Below are positions 17,215 through 26,099 of a stretch of 64,000 nucleotides of DNA, piece by piece. The position numbers and the translations under genes were made by a program. Numbering within the stretch: the stretch's first letter is position 1; each line of letters begins with the position of its first letter. Below the pieces are notes generated by a model. It saw only the letters and a list, made by a program, of their open reading frames with translations. It had not been told where the DNA came from and made no database searches. The DNA comes from Streptomyces sp. YIM 121038 (GTDB taxonomy: Bacteria > Actinomycetota > Actinomycetes > Streptomycetales > Streptomycetaceae), in assembly GCF_006088715.1 (NCBI RefSeq), contig NZ_CP030771.1, positions 62,001 through 126,000 on the forward strand. Direction: 5' to 3'.

Positions 17215-18687
17215 ATGAACATGGCCGCAGACCTCGCCCGCCGGGCCGCCCGCAACCGATGGCTCGACCGGCCCGCCTACCACGAGAACGACCTCACCCT
17301 CACCCACGGCCGCCTCCACCAGCTCGCCGCCCGGGCCGCCACCGTCCTGGCCGACGCCGGCGCCCGCCCCGGCACCCGCGTCCTGCTCGCCCTGCCCGAC
17401 GGCATCGCCTGGGTCACCGCGTTCCTGGCCACCGCCCGCCTGGGCGCCGTCGCCGTCCTGGCCAACCCCCACCTGGCCGCCGGCGACCACGCCCACATCG
17501 TGCGCGACGCCCGCCCCCGCCTGGCCCTGGCCCCCACCGCCCTGGCCCCCCGCTTCACCGCCCTGGCCCACCTCACCGGCGCCCAGCTCCTGCACCGCGC
17601 CGCCGCCCAGCCCCCCGCCCCGCCCGCCGAGAACGACCCCGCCCACACCCTCTACATCCAGTACACCTCCGGCACCACCGGCGCCCCCAAAGGCGTCATC
17701 CACCGCCACCGCGACCCCGCCCACTACTACACCGGCGCCGGCGCCCAGCTCCTGGACATCGGCGAGGACGACGTCAACCTGTCGGTGTCCAAACTGTTCT
17801 TCGCCTACGGCCTGGGCAACTCCCTGGCCTTCCCCCTGTACTCCGGCGGCTCCGCCGTCCTGCTGCCCGGCCCGCCCCGCCCCGCGGCCATCGCCGACCT
17901 GGCCGCCCGCCACCACGTCACCCACCTGCACGCGGTCCCCTCCGCCTACGCCGCCCTGAGTGCCCACAGCGACCCGGCCGCCTTCGGTGCCCTGCGCGCC
18001 GCCGTCTCCGCCGGCGAACGCCTCAGCCCCGCCCTGGCCGCCCGCGTCAGCGCCCACCTGGACGCCCCCGTCCTGGACCAGCTCGGCTCCACCGAAGCCG
18101 GCCACGCCTTCGCCTCCAACAGCCTCACCCGCCACACCCCCGGCACCGTCGGCACCCCCGCCCCCGGCTTCGAACTCCAGCTGCGCGACCGCGACCTGAA
18201 ACCCGTGGCCGACGGCACCGAAGGCGAACTGTGGGTCCGCGGACCCACCGTCATGCCCCGCTACCTGAACCGGCCGAAGGAAACCGCCCGCACCCTCATC
18301 GACGGCTGGCTGGCCACCCGCGACCGCGCCGTGCGCAACCCCGACGGCACCTACACCCACCACGGCCGCACCGACGATCTGGAAATGGTCGGCGGCATCA
18401 CCATCTCCCCCGCCGAAGTCGAAGAAGTCCTGGCCGCCCACCCCGCCGTCCGCGACGTCGCCGTCGCCTCCCTGCCCAACACCGAAGGCGCCACCAAACT
18501 GCGCGCCTTCGTCGTCCCCCACCGCGGCGAGCACACCAGCGGCCTGGAAGCCGAACTGACCGCCCTGGCCCGCGCCCGCCTGGCCCCCTTCAAAGTGCCG
18601 CGCAGCGTGCAGTTCGTCGACTCCCTGCCCCGCACCGCCACCGGCAAGCTCCAGCGCTTCCTGATCCGCACCGCCCCCGCCCGCTGA
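17215..18687 (+). CDS. Benzoate-CoA ligase-type adenylate-forming enzyme
   Basis: A 490-residue class I adenylate-forming enzyme. The P-loop YTSGTTGAPKG lies at 150-160, and the C-terminal catalytic Lys is in TATGKLQRF. Layout and the LFFAYGLGN segment resemble aryl-CoA (benzoate) ligases. It would activate an aromatic acid, probably 4-aminobenzoate or a hydroxylated form, as adenylate and then CoA or carrier thioester. No carrier protein gene was found nearby. It is followed by a second, very different ligase. ATG codons at 17215 and 17221 are both possible starts. Confidence 0.8.
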   Translation: MNMAADLARRAARNRWLDRPAYHENDLTLTHGRLHQLAARAATVLADAGARPGTRVLLALPDGIAWVTAFLATARLGAVAVLANPHLAAGDHAHIVRDARPRLALAPTALAPRFTALAHLTGAQLLHRAAAQPPAPPAENDPAHTLYIQYTSGTTGAPKGVIHRHRDPAHYYTGAGAQLLDIGEDDVNLSVSKLFFAYGLGNSLAFPLYSGGSAVLLPGPPRPAAIADLAARHHVTHLHAVPSAYAALSAHSDPAAFGALRAAVSAGERLSPALAARVSAHLDAPVLDQLGSTEAGHAFASNSLTRHTPGTVGTPAPGFELQLRDRDLKPVADGTEGELWVRGPTVMPRYLNRPKETARTLIDGWLATRDRAVRNPDGTYTHHGRTDDLEMVGGITISPAEVEEVLAAHPAVRDVAVASLPNTEGATKLRAFVVPHRGEHTSGLEAELTALARARLAPFKVPRSVQFVDSLPRTATGKLQRFLIRTAPAR

Positions 18688-18751
18688 CCACCCCCGCCCA
18701 GACCCGCGCCCCGGGCCGGCCGCCCGCGGCCGCCACGAAAGGACACCCCTC

Positions 18752-20344
18752 ATGCCCAGGCTCACCCTGCCCGAAAAGGCCTTCTACCTCGGCCTGCTGT
18801 GGGAGAAGGCCGCCGACAAGCACGGCGACGTGCCCGTCACCCTCGACCAGCCCCTGGCCACCTTCCCCCACGCCGGCACCGACCTGACCTACCGCCGCGT
18901 CGCCGACCTCGTCGACGACCTCGCCGCCCGGCTGTGGCACGTGGGCATCCGCCCCACCGAACGCGTCGCCATCCACAAGGACGACAACTTCGACATCGCC
19001 CTGCTGGCCGCCGCCACCGCCCGCATCGGCGCCGTGCCCGTGGTCCTGTCCGCCGCCCTGAGCCCCGACGTCGTCGCCCAGCTCCTTCAGCGCCTGGCCC
19101 AGCCGTGGCTCATCAGCGACGCCGCCAAACTCTCCGGCCCCCTGCAGGAGACCGACCTCACCGCGCTGGTACGCGACACCGTCCTGGCCGGCACCACCGC
19201 CCACGCCTCCCTTCGCCTGCTCGCCGACATCACCGACGCCCCCCGCCGCGAACCGGTGCGCCTGCACCGCCGCCAGACCGCCCTGATCACCCACAGCTCC
19301 GGCACCACCGGCGTCAACAAGCTCATGGTCCACAACGCCCGCGCCCTCTTCCACCGGCTGCTGCCCCAGCAGCTCATCGCCTGGCCCATCCGCAAGAAGG
19401 AGACCGTCGCCCTGGCCATGAGCTACGTCCACTCCCGCTTCTACCACTCCCTGGGCGTCTTCCTGAACTACGGCAACCCGCTGGTCATCCTCACCGACCC
19501 CGACCCCGACACCGTCGGCCCCATCTTCACCCGCACCCGCCCCGGCCTGGTCGAGACCCACCCCAACAACTTCATCCAGTGGGAAGACCTCGCCGACGCC
19601 CCCGGCGCCCCCCTGTCCAGCGTCCGCTACTACAGCAGCACCTTCGACGCCATCCACCCGCGCACCATCCAGCGCCTGCTCGCCGCCTCCCGCCGCCGGC
19701 GCCCCCTGCTCGTCCAGCTCTACGGCCAGAGCGAGACCGGCCCCATCTCCGGCGCCTGGTACACCCGCAAGAGCGCCGCCAGGAACGACGGCCGCGACGT
19801 CGGCTTCGTCCTGCCCGGCTTCATCCGGCTGCGGGCCGTCGACGACAACGGCCGCCGCCTGCCCCGCGGCCAGGCCGGCCACCTCGAACTGCGCGGCCGC
19901 GGCACGATCATGACCTACCTCGGCGAGGACGAACGCTACGAGAAGCAGCGCCACGACGGCTGGTGGCGCCTGGGCGACATGGGCTCCCTGCACCGCGGCG
20001 GCAAACTCCGCCTCATCGACCGCGAGATCGACCAGATCGACACCATCGACAGCAACCTCGAACTCGAAGACGTCCTGATGTCCCGCCTGGACGAACTCCT
20101 GGAAGTCATCATCGTGCCCGGCACCGACCACACCCCCGTGCCCGTGGTCTGCACCCGCCGCGACGCCCCCCTGGACGAAGAGCGCTGGCGCACCGCCACC
20201 GCCGGCCTGCCCGCCCTGGCCGCCCCCCTGCACTGGCCCTTCGCCGACGTGCCGCGCACCTCCACCTGGAAGGTCCGCCGCGTGGAGATCACCCGCATGC
20301 TCCACGACGGCCAGAGCCCCGCCGCCCCCGCCAACGCCACCTGA
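18752..20344 (+). CDS. Divergent AMP-dependent ligase, candidate diazotase (CreM-like)
   Basis: A 530-residue ANL-superfamily enzyme with an atypical P-loop SSGTTGVNK (182-190) and a C-terminal TSTWKVRR in place of the usual GK motif. It does not look like a standard aryl-CoA or NRPS A-domain ligase. In cremeomycin biosynthesis CreM, an enzyme annotated as an acyl-CoA ligase, uses ATP and nitrite to diazotise an aminoaromatic acid. The presence here of CreE- and CreD-like candidates suggests the same job. Simple acid activation remains possible. AAAGGA precedes the ATG. It sits between the aryl ligase and an FAD hydroxylase in one operon. Confidence 0.6.
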   Translation: MPRLTLPEKAFYLGLLWEKAADKHGDVPVTLDQPLATFPHAGTDLTYRRVADLVDDLAARLWHVGIRPTERVAIHKDDNFDIALLAAATARIGAVPVVLSAALSPDVVAQLLQRLAQPWLISDAAKLSGPLQETDLTALVRDTVLAGTTAHASLRLLADITDAPRREPVRLHRRQTALITHSSGTTGVNKLMVHNARALFHRLLPQQLIAWPIRKKETVALAMSYVHSRFYHSLGVFLNYGNPLVILTDPDPDTVGPIFTRTRPGLVETHPNNFIQWEDLADAPGAPLSSVRYYSSTFDAIHPRTIQRLLAASRRRRPLLVQLYGQSETGPISGAWYTRKSAARNDGRDVGFVLPGFIRLRAVDDNGRRLPRGQAGHLELRGRGTIMTYLGEDERYEKQRHDGWWRLGDMGSLHRGGKLRLIDREIDQIDTIDSNLELEDVLMSRLDELLEVIIVPGTDHTPVPVVCTRRDAPLDEERWRTATAGLPALAAPLHWPFADVPRTSTWKVRRVEITRMLHDGQSPAAPANAT

Positions 20345-20405
20345 CACACCGCCCCTTCACCTCCCGCACCCGCCCCGCCCGCACCGTTTCGTGGAAGGAC
20401 CCACC

Positions 20406-21635
20406 ATGGCACCCCCCTCGCCCCAGCCCGCACCCCACCCCGTCCTGGTGGTCGGCGCGGGCCCGGTCGGACTCGCCGCGGCCCTGGCCCTGCGCCACCA
20501 CCGCATCCCCGTCACCGTCATCGAAGCCGACCCCGCCGACCGCCGGCGGCCCGGCAGCCGCGCCCTGTTCGTCCACCGCGACACCCTGGCCCTGCTCGCC
20601 ACCATCAGCCCCGGCCTGGACCAGACCCTCATCGACCACGGCGTCATCTGGCCCACCCGCCGCACCGTCTACCGCGACCGCGACGTCTTCACCCGCACCT
20701 ACCCCGCCAAGCCCGCCGCCGGCGGCCTGCCGCCCTTCACCAGCCTGCGCCAGGTCGAGACCGAAAAGCACCTGCTGCGCGCCTGCCACGCCGCCGGCGT
20801 CCGCTTCCTGTGGGACTCCCCCGTCACCGGCACCGAACCCGGCCCCGAGGGCGTACGGGTGTTCACCGCCGACGGCACCGTCCACCACGCCCGGTTCGTC
20901 ATCGCCGCCGACGGCGCCCGCTCCGCCGTGCGCCACGCCCTGGGCATCCCCATGAGCGGCACCCGCTCCAAGGCCTTCCACGTCGTGGTCGACGTCGCCG
21001 AGGACCCCACCGACCCCCTGCCCCTGGAACGCGTGTTCACCTACGAACACCCCGCCCTGGACGGCCGCAGCGTGATGCGGGTGCCCTTCGCCGGCGGCTT
21101 CCAGCTCGACCTGCAGTGCAAGGACGGCGACGACCCCGAGCAGTGGGCCACCGAGGAGGCCGCCCGCGCCTGGGTGGCCCGCGTGGTGCCCCCCGCCTAC
21201 GCCGAGCGCCTGCTGTGGGTCTCGCGCTACCACTTCCTGCAGGTCGTCGCCGACTCCTTCACCGACCCCGCCCACCGGGTGATGCTGGTGGGCGAGGCCT
21301 CGCACCTGTTCCCGCCGTTCGGGGCCCGCGGCATGAACAGCGGCATCGCCGACTCGGTGGCCGCCGCCGAGGCCGTCGCCCAGGCCCTGGCCGGCGGCGA
21401 ACACACCGCCGCCGTCGGCGCGTTCGCCCACGCCCGCCGCGAGGCGGCCCTGTTCAACTCCCGCGCGGCCGGCACCGCCCTGGCCCACCTGCGCCCGCGC
21501 CACCGCAGGACCCGGCTGCTGCAGCAGTTCTCCGCCCGCATGGCCCCGCTGGTGCCCGCCTGGGGCGAGTGGCTGGAGCGCGCCCCCTACGGGCCGCGCA
21601 CCGCACCGGCCACCGCCGTGCACGGAAGGTACTGA
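20406..21635 (+). CDS. FAD-dependent aromatic hydroxylase-type monooxygenase (second copy)
   Basis: A 409-residue class A flavin monooxygenase with GAGPVG, the DG motif (IAADGARS) and LVGEASHLFPPFGARGMN. It is a close paralogue of the protein at 7846-9000, so the cluster carries two related ring hydroxylases. It probably oxygenates an aromatic intermediate derived from 4-aminobenzoate. The ATG at 20406 follows GGAAGGA by six bases; an in-frame GTG at 20391 lacks this support. The aminodeoxychorismate lyase gene starts seven bases after the stop. Confidence 0.87.
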   Translation: MAPPSPQPAPHPVLVVGAGPVGLAAALALRHHRIPVTVIEADPADRRRPGSRALFVHRDTLALLATISPGLDQTLIDHGVIWPTRRTVYRDRDVFTRTYPAKPAAGGLPPFTSLRQVETEKHLLRACHAAGVRFLWDSPVTGTEPGPEGVRVFTADGTVHHARFVIAADGARSAVRHALGIPMSGTRSKAFHVVVDVAEDPTDPLPLERVFTYEHPALDGRSVMRVPFAGGFQLDLQCKDGDDPEQWATEEAARAWVARVVPPAYAERLLWVSRYHFLQVVADSFTDPAHRVMLVGEASHLFPPFGARGMNSGIADSVAAAEAVAQALAGGEHTAAVGAFAHARREAALFNSRAAGTALAHLRPRHRRTRLLQQFSARMAPLVPAWGEWLERAPYGPRTAPATAVHGRY

Positions 21636-21641
21636 AGCGCC

Positions 21642-22451
21642 GTGCCCCACCAGCCCACGGCCTGGTTCGCCTGGCGGCCCGGCTCCCACCTGGCCCCCGC
21701 CGACGCGCCCCGCGCCCCGCTCCTGGCCGCCGACTCCTTCCTCGTCCAGGACGGCCGGGCCCGGTTCCTGGCCGGGCACCGGGCCCGCTTCCAGGCCGCC
21801 TGCCGGGCCGCGGGCGCCGGCCCCGGCCTGGACGTGGCGGGCTTCCTGGACCAGGCGGCGGACCGGCTGCCGCGCACCGGCGCCTGGTTCCCGCGCATCG
21901 AACTCCTCGGCGGCCACCGGCCGGTCCTGGGCCTGCGCCTGCGGCCCGCCCCCGCCCGCACCACCCAGGTGCGCCTGAGTCCCTGGTACGGGCCCGACCC
22001 GCGCACCTGCCCGCGCCGCAAGGGCCCCGACCTGGACGCCCTGGCCGCCCTGCGCGCCCACGCCCGCGAGAAGGGCGCCGACGACTACCTGCTGACCGCC
22101 CCCGGCGGCTGGGGCAGCGAAGCCACCTCCGCCACCCTGCTGTGGTGGGACGGCGAGCAACTGTGCCTGCCCGCACCCCGCCTGCCCGTCCTGCCCGGCA
22201 TCACCGCCGCCTGGATCACCGCCCGCGCCACCCGCCTCGGCGTGCCCCTGGCCCCCCGCCCGGCCCGCCCGGCCGACCTGAGCGGACACGAGGTGTGGCT
22301 GGTCAACGCCCTGCACGGGATCCGGCCCGTGACCGCCTGGCCCCACACCCCCTACCGGGCCGGACCCGCCCCGCGCGCCGCCGCCTGGCAGCAGGCCTGG
22401 CAGGACGCCGCCCGCCCCCTGCCCGCCCCGCAGCCGGCCGCCCGCCCCTGA
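21642..22451 (+). CDS. pabC: Aminodeoxychorismate lyase (class IV PLP enzyme)
   Basis: A 269-residue fold-type IV PLP protein. Key positions are the N-terminal GHRARF phosphate-binding Arg (R47 or R49), the Schiff-base Lys K127 in RRKGPDL, and E160 in the SEATSATLLW cofactor loop. It would convert 4-amino-4-deoxychorismate into 4-aminobenzoate and pyruvate, completing the route started by DAHP synthase and PabAB. The sequence is divergent from housekeeping PabC (SEATSA in place of the common EGxxSN), so specialised substrate use is possible. The GTG start lies just after the hydroxylase stop. Confidence 0.75.
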   Translation: MPHQPTAWFAWRPGSHLAPADAPRAPLLAADSFLVQDGRARFLAGHRARFQAACRAAGAGPGLDVAGFLDQAADRLPRTGAWFPRIELLGGHRPVLGLRLRPAPARTTQVRLSPWYGPDPRTCPRRKGPDLDALAALRAHAREKGADDYLLTAPGGWGSEATSATLLWWDGEQLCLPAPRLPVLPGITAAWITARATRLGVPLAPRPARPADLSGHEVWLVNALHGIRPVTAWPHTPYRAGPAPRAAAWQQAWQDAARPLPAPQPAARP

Positions 22452-22527
22452 ACCACCACCCGCCCCCGCCACCCCCGGTGCCGCCCCCGCGCCGCCCTTT
22501 CCGCCCGCCCAAGGAGAGCTTTCTGCC

Positions 22528-24525
22528 ATGAACAGCCGCCCCCTGACCCTGGCCATCGTCGGCGCCGGCCCCCGAGGCCTGTCCGTCCTGGAGCGGACCC
22601 TCGCCGGCGCCCGCACCCTGGCCACCCGCCCGCTGACCGTGCACGTCATCGACCCCTTCCCGCCCGGCGCGGGCGCCGTGTGGCGCACCGACCAGCCCGC
22701 CCACCTGCTGATGAACACCGTCGCCTCCCAGGTGACCGTCTTCACCGACGCCTCGGTGCGCATGAAGGGGCCGCTGGTGCACGGCCCGAGCCTGTACCAG
22801 TGGGCGCGCTCCCTGCCGCGCTCGCGCACCGTCCACCCCGCCTGGGTGCTGGAGCAGGCCCGCACCCTGCGCCCCGACGCCTACCCCACCCGCGCCTTCT
22901 ACGGCCACTACCTGCGCTGGGCGTTCGCCCACATCGTCTCCCGCGCCCCCGCCCACACCAGCGTGCGCACCCACGCCACCCGCGCCACCGCCCTGGAGGA
23001 CACCGGGCCGCACCCGCACGGCCCGCAGACCCTGCGCCTGGCCGACGGCACCGTCCTGACCGGCCTGGACGCGGTGGTCCTCGCCCAGGGCCACACCCCG
23101 GTGCGCCCGACGGCCACCGAGAGCGGCCTGGCCGCCTACGCCGCCCGCCACCAGCTGCGCTACCTCGCCCCCGCCAACCCCGCCGACCTGGACCTGTCCG
23201 CCATCGCCCCGGGCGAGACGGTGCTGCTGCGCGGCCTGGGCCTGAACTTCTTCGACCACATGGCCCTGTTCACCCTCGGCCGCGGCGGCACCTTCCACCG
23301 CCGCCAGGGCCGCCTGGCCTACCGGCCCTCGGGCCGCGAACCGCACCTGGTGGCCGGCTCCCGGCGCGGCGTGCCCTACCACGCGCGCGGCGAGAACGAG
23401 AAGGGCGCCTTCGGCCGCCACACCCCCCGCCTGCTGACCGCCGAGCGCATCGCCCGCCTGCGCCGGCAACAGCCCCTGGACTTCGCCGCCCAGCTGTGGC
23501 CGCTGATCGCCACCGAGGTGGAGGCCGTCTACTACCGCACCCTGCTGGCCGCCGAAGGCCGCCCGCGCGCGGGCCGGGACCTGGCCGAGCGCTATCTGGC
23601 CGCCCCCTCCCCCCAGGCCCGCGCCTCCCTGCTGGACACCCACCACGTGGCCGCCGGCCGGCGCTGGGACTGGGAGCAGATCGCCAAGCCCTACAAGGAG
23701 ACCTCCTTCACCGGCCCCGGCGACTTCACCGCCTGGCTCCTGGCCCATCTGCGGCGCGATGTGGACCAGGCCCGCCAGGGCAACCTCAGCGGGCCGGTCA
23801 AGGCCGCCCTGGACGTCCTGCGCGACTTACGCAACGAGATCCGCCAGGTCGTCGACCACGGCGGGCTGAGCGCCGACTCCCACCGCGAGGACCTCGAGCG
23901 CTGGTACACCCCGCTCAACGCCTACCTGTCCATCGGCCCGCCCGCCTCACGCATCGAGGAGATGGCCGCGCTGATCGAGGCCGGCGTGCTGGACGTGATC
24001 GGCCCCGAGGTGGACATCCGCCCGGCCCAGGGCCCCGACGGGCCCGTGTTCGCGGCCACCTCCGCGGCCGTGCCCGGGCGGCCGGTGACCGCGCGCACCC
24101 TCATCGAGGCCCGGCTGCCCGACGGCGACCTGCACCGCACCGCCGACCCGCTGCTGCGCCACCTGCTGGTGAGCGGGCAGGCCCGCCTGCACACCCTGAC
24201 CGGCCCGCACGGCGACTACGAGACCGGCGGCCTGGCCGTCACCGCCCGCCCCTACCACCTCATCGACAGCGCCGGGCGCGCCCACCCGCGCCGCTTCGCC
24301 TACGGCGTGCCGACCGAGGCGGTGCACTGGGCGACCGCGGCGGGCATCCGCCCGGGAGTGGACTCCGTCATCCTGGGCGACGCCGACGCCATCGCCCGCA
24401 GCCTGCTGGCGCTGCCCGCGCACAGCACGCCCCCCGGCTACGGCGCCGCGCTCACCGGGCGCGCACCCCGGCCGGTCACCGACAGCGTCCCGCCGGTCAT
24501 GGCCGCCGCCACCGGCCGCGAATAG
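22528..24525 (+). CDS. Large FAD/NAD(P)-binding monooxygenase, candidate L-aspartate N-oxygenase (CreE-like)
   Basis: A 665-residue flavoprotein starting with the FAD motif IVGAGPRGLSVLERTL and carrying features of the FAD_NAD_binding_9 family. CreE, which oxidises L-aspartate to nitrosuccinate in cremeomycin biosynthesis, belongs to this kind of protein. With a CreD-superfamily lyase in the same cluster, nitrite production is a reasonable hypothesis. Codon 434 is TTA (23827-23829), extremely rare in streptomycetes and read by the bldA tRNA, so expression may depend on development. GGAG lies upstream of the ATG. It is the last gene of the aromatic operon. Confidence 0.68.
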   Translation: MNSRPLTLAIVGAGPRGLSVLERTLAGARTLATRPLTVHVIDPFPPGAGAVWRTDQPAHLLMNTVASQVTVFTDASVRMKGPLVHGPSLYQWARSLPRSRTVHPAWVLEQARTLRPDAYPTRAFYGHYLRWAFAHIVSRAPAHTSVRTHATRATALEDTGPHPHGPQTLRLADGTVLTGLDAVVLAQGHTPVRPTATESGLAAYAARHQLRYLAPANPADLDLSAIAPGETVLLRGLGLNFFDHMALFTLGRGGTFHRRQGRLAYRPSGREPHLVAGSRRGVPYHARGENEKGAFGRHTPRLLTAERIARLRRQQPLDFAAQLWPLIATEVEAVYYRTLLAAEGRPRAGRDLAERYLAAPSPQARASLLDTHHVAAGRRWDWEQIAKPYKETSFTGPGDFTAWLLAHLRRDVDQARQGNLSGPVKAALDVLRDLRNEIRQVVDHGGLSADSHREDLERWYTPLNAYLSIGPPASRIEEMAALIEAGVLDVIGPEVDIRPAQGPDGPVFAATSAAVPGRPVTARTLIEARLPDGDLHRTADPLLRHLLVSGQARLHTLTGPHGDYETGGLAVTARPYHLIDSAGRAHPRRFAYGVPTEAVHWATAAGIRPGVDSVILGDADAIARSLLALPAHSTPPGYGAALTGRAPRPVTDSVPPVMAAATGRE

Positions 24526-24553
24526 CGCCGCGTTCCAGGACCCGCCCCCGATT

Positions 24554-24569
24554 GTCTACACTGCGCTGC
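24554..24569 (+). promoter_or_regulatory. Promoter core shared by the two MarR genes
   Basis: GTCTACACTGCGCTGC, with TACACT as a likely -10, is identical at 15 of 16 positions to 39393-39408 upstream of the paralogous regulator. Confidence 0.5.
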
Positions 24570-24622
24570 CGCTCGGTGCCGCGCCTGGCGCCACCGAGCG
24601 GCCGGCACAGGAAGAGGTACTG

Positions 24623-25165
24623 ATGGCCCAGACACCCCCGCCACCGTGCACCCCGGCGCACCTGGCCGCCCAGGCCACCCGCCTGGCGGCCGCCATGGAC
24701 GCCGTCACCGACGCCGAAGCCGCCCAGCGGGGCCTGACCCGCGCCGACTTCGAGGTCCTGGCCGCCCTGCGCGGGGCCGGCGCGGCGCTCGGCTACCGGC
24801 TGCGGCCCGGTGAACTCGCCGAGCGCTGCCACCTGTCCTCCGGCGGCACCAGCAACATCATCCGCAGGATGGCCGAGTCCGGCTATGTGGTCCGCGAGGC
24901 CGACCTGCACGACGGGCGCGGCTCGTGGGCGCAGCTGACCGAGGAGGGGCGCCGGGTGGTGGACGCGGTGCGCCGGGCCGCGGACGCCGTCTACGGCGAG
25001 CTGCTGCGGGTGCTGCCCGGCGGCGCGGTGGACGCCCTGTCCGGGCTGATCTCCCTGGTGGCCGCCGCCCTGGAACAGGCCCCCGCCCCGGGGGCGGGCG
25101 GGGTGCCGGCCCCGGGGCGGGCCCGCAGGATCGTCCGGGCCCCGCGGCCCGCCCCCAGACGCTGA
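24623..25165 (+). CDS. MarR-family transcriptional regulator (copy 1)
   Basis: A 180-residue winged-helix protein. The LTRADFEVLAALRG segment and the recognition region CHLSSGGTSNIIRRM followed by the wing ESGYVVREADLHDGRGSW are typical of MarR proteins that sense small phenolic or aromatic ligands. The DNA-contact region is nearly identical to that of the protein at 39474-39947, so both may bind the same operators. A Pro/Arg-rich C-terminal tail (about 150-180) is absent in the paralogue. GAGG precedes the ATG. Candidate operators lie downstream at 25343 and 25401. Confidence 0.85.
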   Translation: MAQTPPPPCTPAHLAAQATRLAAAMDAVTDAEAAQRGLTRADFEVLAALRGAGAALGYRLRPGELAERCHLSSGGTSNIIRRMAESGYVVREADLHDGRGSWAQLTEEGRRVVDAVRRAADAVYGELLRVLPGGAVDALSGLISLVAAALEQAPAPGAGGVPAPGRARRIVRAPRPAPRR

Positions 25166-25342
25166 AACCCCCCTCTCCCGCGCCCGCCGCGCAAGGGGGG
25201 GGCGGGGGCCCGCGGGCGGGCGAAGAGGGGGCAAGAAGAAGGAAGCCGGGCGCGTGAGCGGCGGGGCATACCGGTGTGGTGCCCGGCTTCCTGCCCTCCA
25301 TGGTGGCGTGCTGCCGCGGGGGGCGGCAAAGGCCGCGGCGCG

Positions 25343-25354
25343 ACTTCGGCACCT
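25343..25354. promoter_or_regulatory. Candidate operator box
   Basis: GCG followed by ACTTCGGCACCT. It is very similar to the box at 39344 (14 of 16 over the extended site). It lies on the left flank of the 25361-25400 hairpin. Confidence 0.4.
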
Positions 25355-25360
25355 GCCCCG

Positions 25361-25400
25361 CCCCTGCCGGGTCCGCCCCAAAAGGGCGGGCCGGCAGGGG
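25361..25400. terminator. GC-rich hairpin, probable terminator of the MarR gene
   Basis: 25361-25370 pairs with 25391-25400 and 25373-25378 pairs with 25384-25389, giving 16 base pairs with a small bulge and an AAAA-containing loop. Confidence 0.55.
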
Positions 25401-25412
25401 ACTTGGCGAAGT
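25401..25412. promoter_or_regulatory. Candidate operator box
   Basis: ACTTGGCGAAGT, with perfect ACTT/AAGT arms, matches the cluster consensus ACTTGSSCAAGT at nearly every position. It lies 145 bases upstream of the gene at 25557. Confidence 0.45.
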
Positions 25413-25556
25413 AGGCGGCGGGCGGGTCACGGCGGGAGGGGCCGGCGACGGCCCGGGCGTTCAGCCCCGTGATGCGCGGCCATGTGGCCCCCACAGGGGG
25501 GCCGGGCCGCGCCCCTGGCACGCCCGGCGTGCCCCGCACCGCCTAGGAGGCACTGG

Positions 25557-26099
25557 ATGAACACCAGCGTGACGCGCCCCGACGCCCATATCGGGGCGCT
25601 GCTGCGGCACTTCGGAGATCTTCGCGACGGCACCCACGGTGACGGAGCCGTCTCGCGCGCGGCCAAGGAGGAGCTGTTCGAGCGGGCCGTCGCGCTGCTG
25701 GACCCCTATGCCCGCCAGGTCTTGGAGGAGTTCAACACCCATCTGCTCAACGGGGCGGGCCAGGTGCGCGTGAGCGGTGCCACCCGGGCCCGCGACGGCG
25801 GTCTGGCGGCCACCTGGGCGCTGACCTGGCCCCAGCAGCGCGATGAGGGCATCGACCCGATCAGCCTGGTGGCGCACTACGGCCGGGGCTTTCACCATCC
25901 GCACCTGCGCGGCGCCACCGTCGCGGAGTGGCCGCTGAACGTCTTCAGCGACGCCCAGGCCGCCGCGGAGGTGCCCACCCTGCGCGCGATCGCCACCGCC
26001 GACCTGCACAACCTGGTCTTCCAGCGCGACTTCCGCATCGTGCCCGCCATCACCGACCCGCACCGCGCCCCCGCGGGCGCCGCACACCAGGAGGCCTGA
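25557..26099 (+). CDS. Unknown protein coupled to an LLM flavoenzyme
   Basis: I do not recognise this 180-residue protein. It is soluble, with no signal peptide or membrane segment, helical near the N terminus, and has an aromatic/His-rich centre (around HYGRGFHHPHLRG). The ATG at 25557 has a perfect AGGAGG six bases upstream. Its stop overlaps the start of the LLM oxidoreductase (TGATG), so the two proteins are made together and may form a complex. A role as a partner or small enzyme acting with the flavoenzyme is an inference. Confidence 0.75.
   Translation: MNTSVTRPDAHIGALLRHFGDLRDGTHGDGAVSRAAKEELFERAVALLDPYARQVLEEFNTHLLNGAGQVRVSGATRARDGGLAATWALTWPQQRDEGIDPISLVAHYGRGFHHPHLRGATVAEWPLNVFSDAQAAAEVPTLRAIATADLHNLVFQRDFRIVPAITDPHRAPAGAAHQEA

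Larger units (their letters stand above)
25166..25556. other. Intergenic region with hairpins and operator boxes
   Basis: No gene is visible. An 11-bp inverted repeat (25241-25251 with 25281-25291) is followed by a longer GC hairpin at 25361-25400. Two candidate operator boxes flank that hairpin. The arrangement fits a terminator of the MarR gene merged with the promoter region of the gene at 25557. Confidence 0.6.
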
